Assembly: GCA_964438735.1 (NCBI GenBank)
Contig: CAYTLW010000018.1
Coordinates: 1-64,000, forward strand
Reading direction: 5' to 3'
Length of the DNA stretch: 64,000 nucleotides
Origin: CAYTLW01 sp964438735
GTDB lineage: Bacteria > Myxococcota_A > UBA9042
The notes beneath the pieces are model-generated. The model worked only from the letters and a program-made list of their open reading frames with translations, was not told where the DNA came from and made no database searches. The position numbers were made by a program, and so were the translations under genes. This document shows positions 63,303-64,000 of this stretch, piece after piece; positions within the stretch are counted from its first letter, which is position 1, and each line of letters begins with the position of its first letter.

Positions 63303-64000
63303 CTACTTGTCGGCGGCTTCCTTGATCGCCAACACGATGCCGGCCGAACCCGGCGGGCCCTGCCCCGAAACGGGGTAGCTGGCGGTGATCTTCAACTCGG
63401 AGTTGGTGATCAACATTCCGTTGTACCGATTCGGTGTGCCAAACCACTTATCCGACGACCACTTGTCGCCGTTGAAGTCGAAGAGCATGACCACGTCGTC
63501 GGGGATCTTGAACAGCTCCTTGGCGGCCTTGCAGTCCTCTGGTGTTGGTGCCGGCCCTTCGCCGTCGCAAGTGGTCCTGCCATCTGCTGTGGTGCATTTG
63601 CCGCGCGCGCGCTCGAGGCCCTCCATGACCACAAAGGCGGCTGCGACCTTCACGTCCTTGCTGGCCTCATCGAAGATCTGCTTGTAGGCCTCCAATTCGG
63701 CTTTCAGGGGCATGTCCGCGCCATCTTTGACCTTCTCGTAGCAGGTGCCGGCGACGCAGATCTTGTCGTCACCACAGCCGGCCGCGCAGTCGCTATCGGG
63801 CTTGGCGCATTTCGGCGTCCAGGTTTTGCCGTCCTTGCTCTCCTCGCGGTAGCAGGTCCCGCCGTCATCACAACCGCCGCAGGCCTTGTGGCTCCAGCGC
63901 CGATAGGTCGTCACCCAGATGGAGTCATGTCCGCACAGCTCGCCGAAGTCGTACTCGACCGACGGCGCATCGCACATGAACAGCAGTGGCTTGCGCTTCA
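63303..64000 (-). CDS. Cys-rich protein, 5' end beyond the window
   Basis: The frame stays open to the window edge; the last full codons read KRKPLLF, and the edge bases fit an ATG at 64001 or a longer gene. The visible part has ~18 cysteines in pairs (CGGCDDGGTC, CAAGCGDDKIC) like myxobacterial Cys-rich secreted proteins, then a helical region and an Asp/Gly-rich segment with DFNGDKW. Function unknown. Confidence 0.6.
   Translation of the reverse strand, partial: KRKPLLFMCDAPSVEYDFGELCGHDSIWVTTYRRWSHKACGGCDDGGTCYREESKDGKTWTPKCAKPDSDCAAGCGDDKICVAGTCYEKVKDGADMPLKAELEAYKQIFDEASKDVKVAAAFVVMEGLERARGKCTTADGRTTCDGEGPAPTPEDCKAAKELFKIPDDVVMLFDFNGDKWSSDKWFGTPNRYNGMLITNSELKITASYPVSGQGPPGSAGIVLAIKEAADK

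Overview
This 64 kb window is GC-rich, densely packed bacterial chromosome. Genes sit in long same-strand runs with many 1-8 nt stop/start overlaps (ATGA, GTGA, TGATG). It looks like a Gram-negative with an outer membrane: there are TonB/ExbBD, a TonB-dependent receptor, outer-membrane barrel candidates and more than ten lipoproteins. Several features suggest a Myxococcota or 'deltaproteobacterial' relative: a bactofilin, tandem ArsA ATPases, an Npt-like MFS/HEAT/cyclic-nucleotide fusion, a TonB_C/receptor fusion, and many Cys-rich lipoproteins of unknown function. No rRNA, tRNA, CRISPR array, insertion sequence or phage gene was recognised. The taxonomic call is inference.

Layout. 0-15 kb: two paralogous NACHT-like P-loop NTPases (23-1852 plus strand; 11588-13183 minus strand), both with lipoprotein signal peptides. 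Between them lie a gamma-glutamylcyclotransferase-like gene, the Npt/HEAT/cNMP fusion, and a three-gene envelope operon (beta-barrel candidate, lipoprotein, Cys-rich alpha/beta-hydrolase lipoprotein). A large unknown lipoprotein is divergent from the second NTPase. 15-24.3 kb, minus strand: an EI24 membrane protein, two ArsA-type ATPases, an outer-membrane protein, meaB, a large GT39-like membrane glycosyltransferase and a small nucleotidyltransferase-like gene. 24.4-35.8 kb: prfA, then an exbB-exbD-tonB-lipoprotein operon facing a rel-lipoprotein-TonB-dependent-receptor operon. The two lipoproteins are paralogues, so the two operons probably serve one uptake system.

35.8-44.2 kb: a PHP-like lipoprotein, a PpiC-like lipoprotein, ornithine carbamoyltransferase, carbamate kinase, bactofilin, a dolichol-phosphate-mannose-synthase-like GT2 and an acyl-CoA synthetase. 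44.3-49.4 kb: typA, a Bax-inhibitor-1 protein, a PilT-family protein that has lost its ATPase residues and is coupled to a secreted PEGA-like protein, and a PhaR-type regulator. 49.5-53.6 kb: tupABC tungstate transporter divergent from a UbiA-radical SAM pair. 53.6-64 kb: tyrS, a lipoprotein, yebC, a RibBA-like protein with a degenerate RibB half, a GT2-deacetylase-YqeY-GT4 run, a beta-helix protein and a gene cut by the window edge.

The strongest candidate for something new is the pair of exported, cysteine-rich NACHT-like lipoproteins. All ten cysteines of the mature first protein have a counterpart in the second, which fits an oxidising compartment. ATP is normally absent there, so how such an NTPase would work is an open question.
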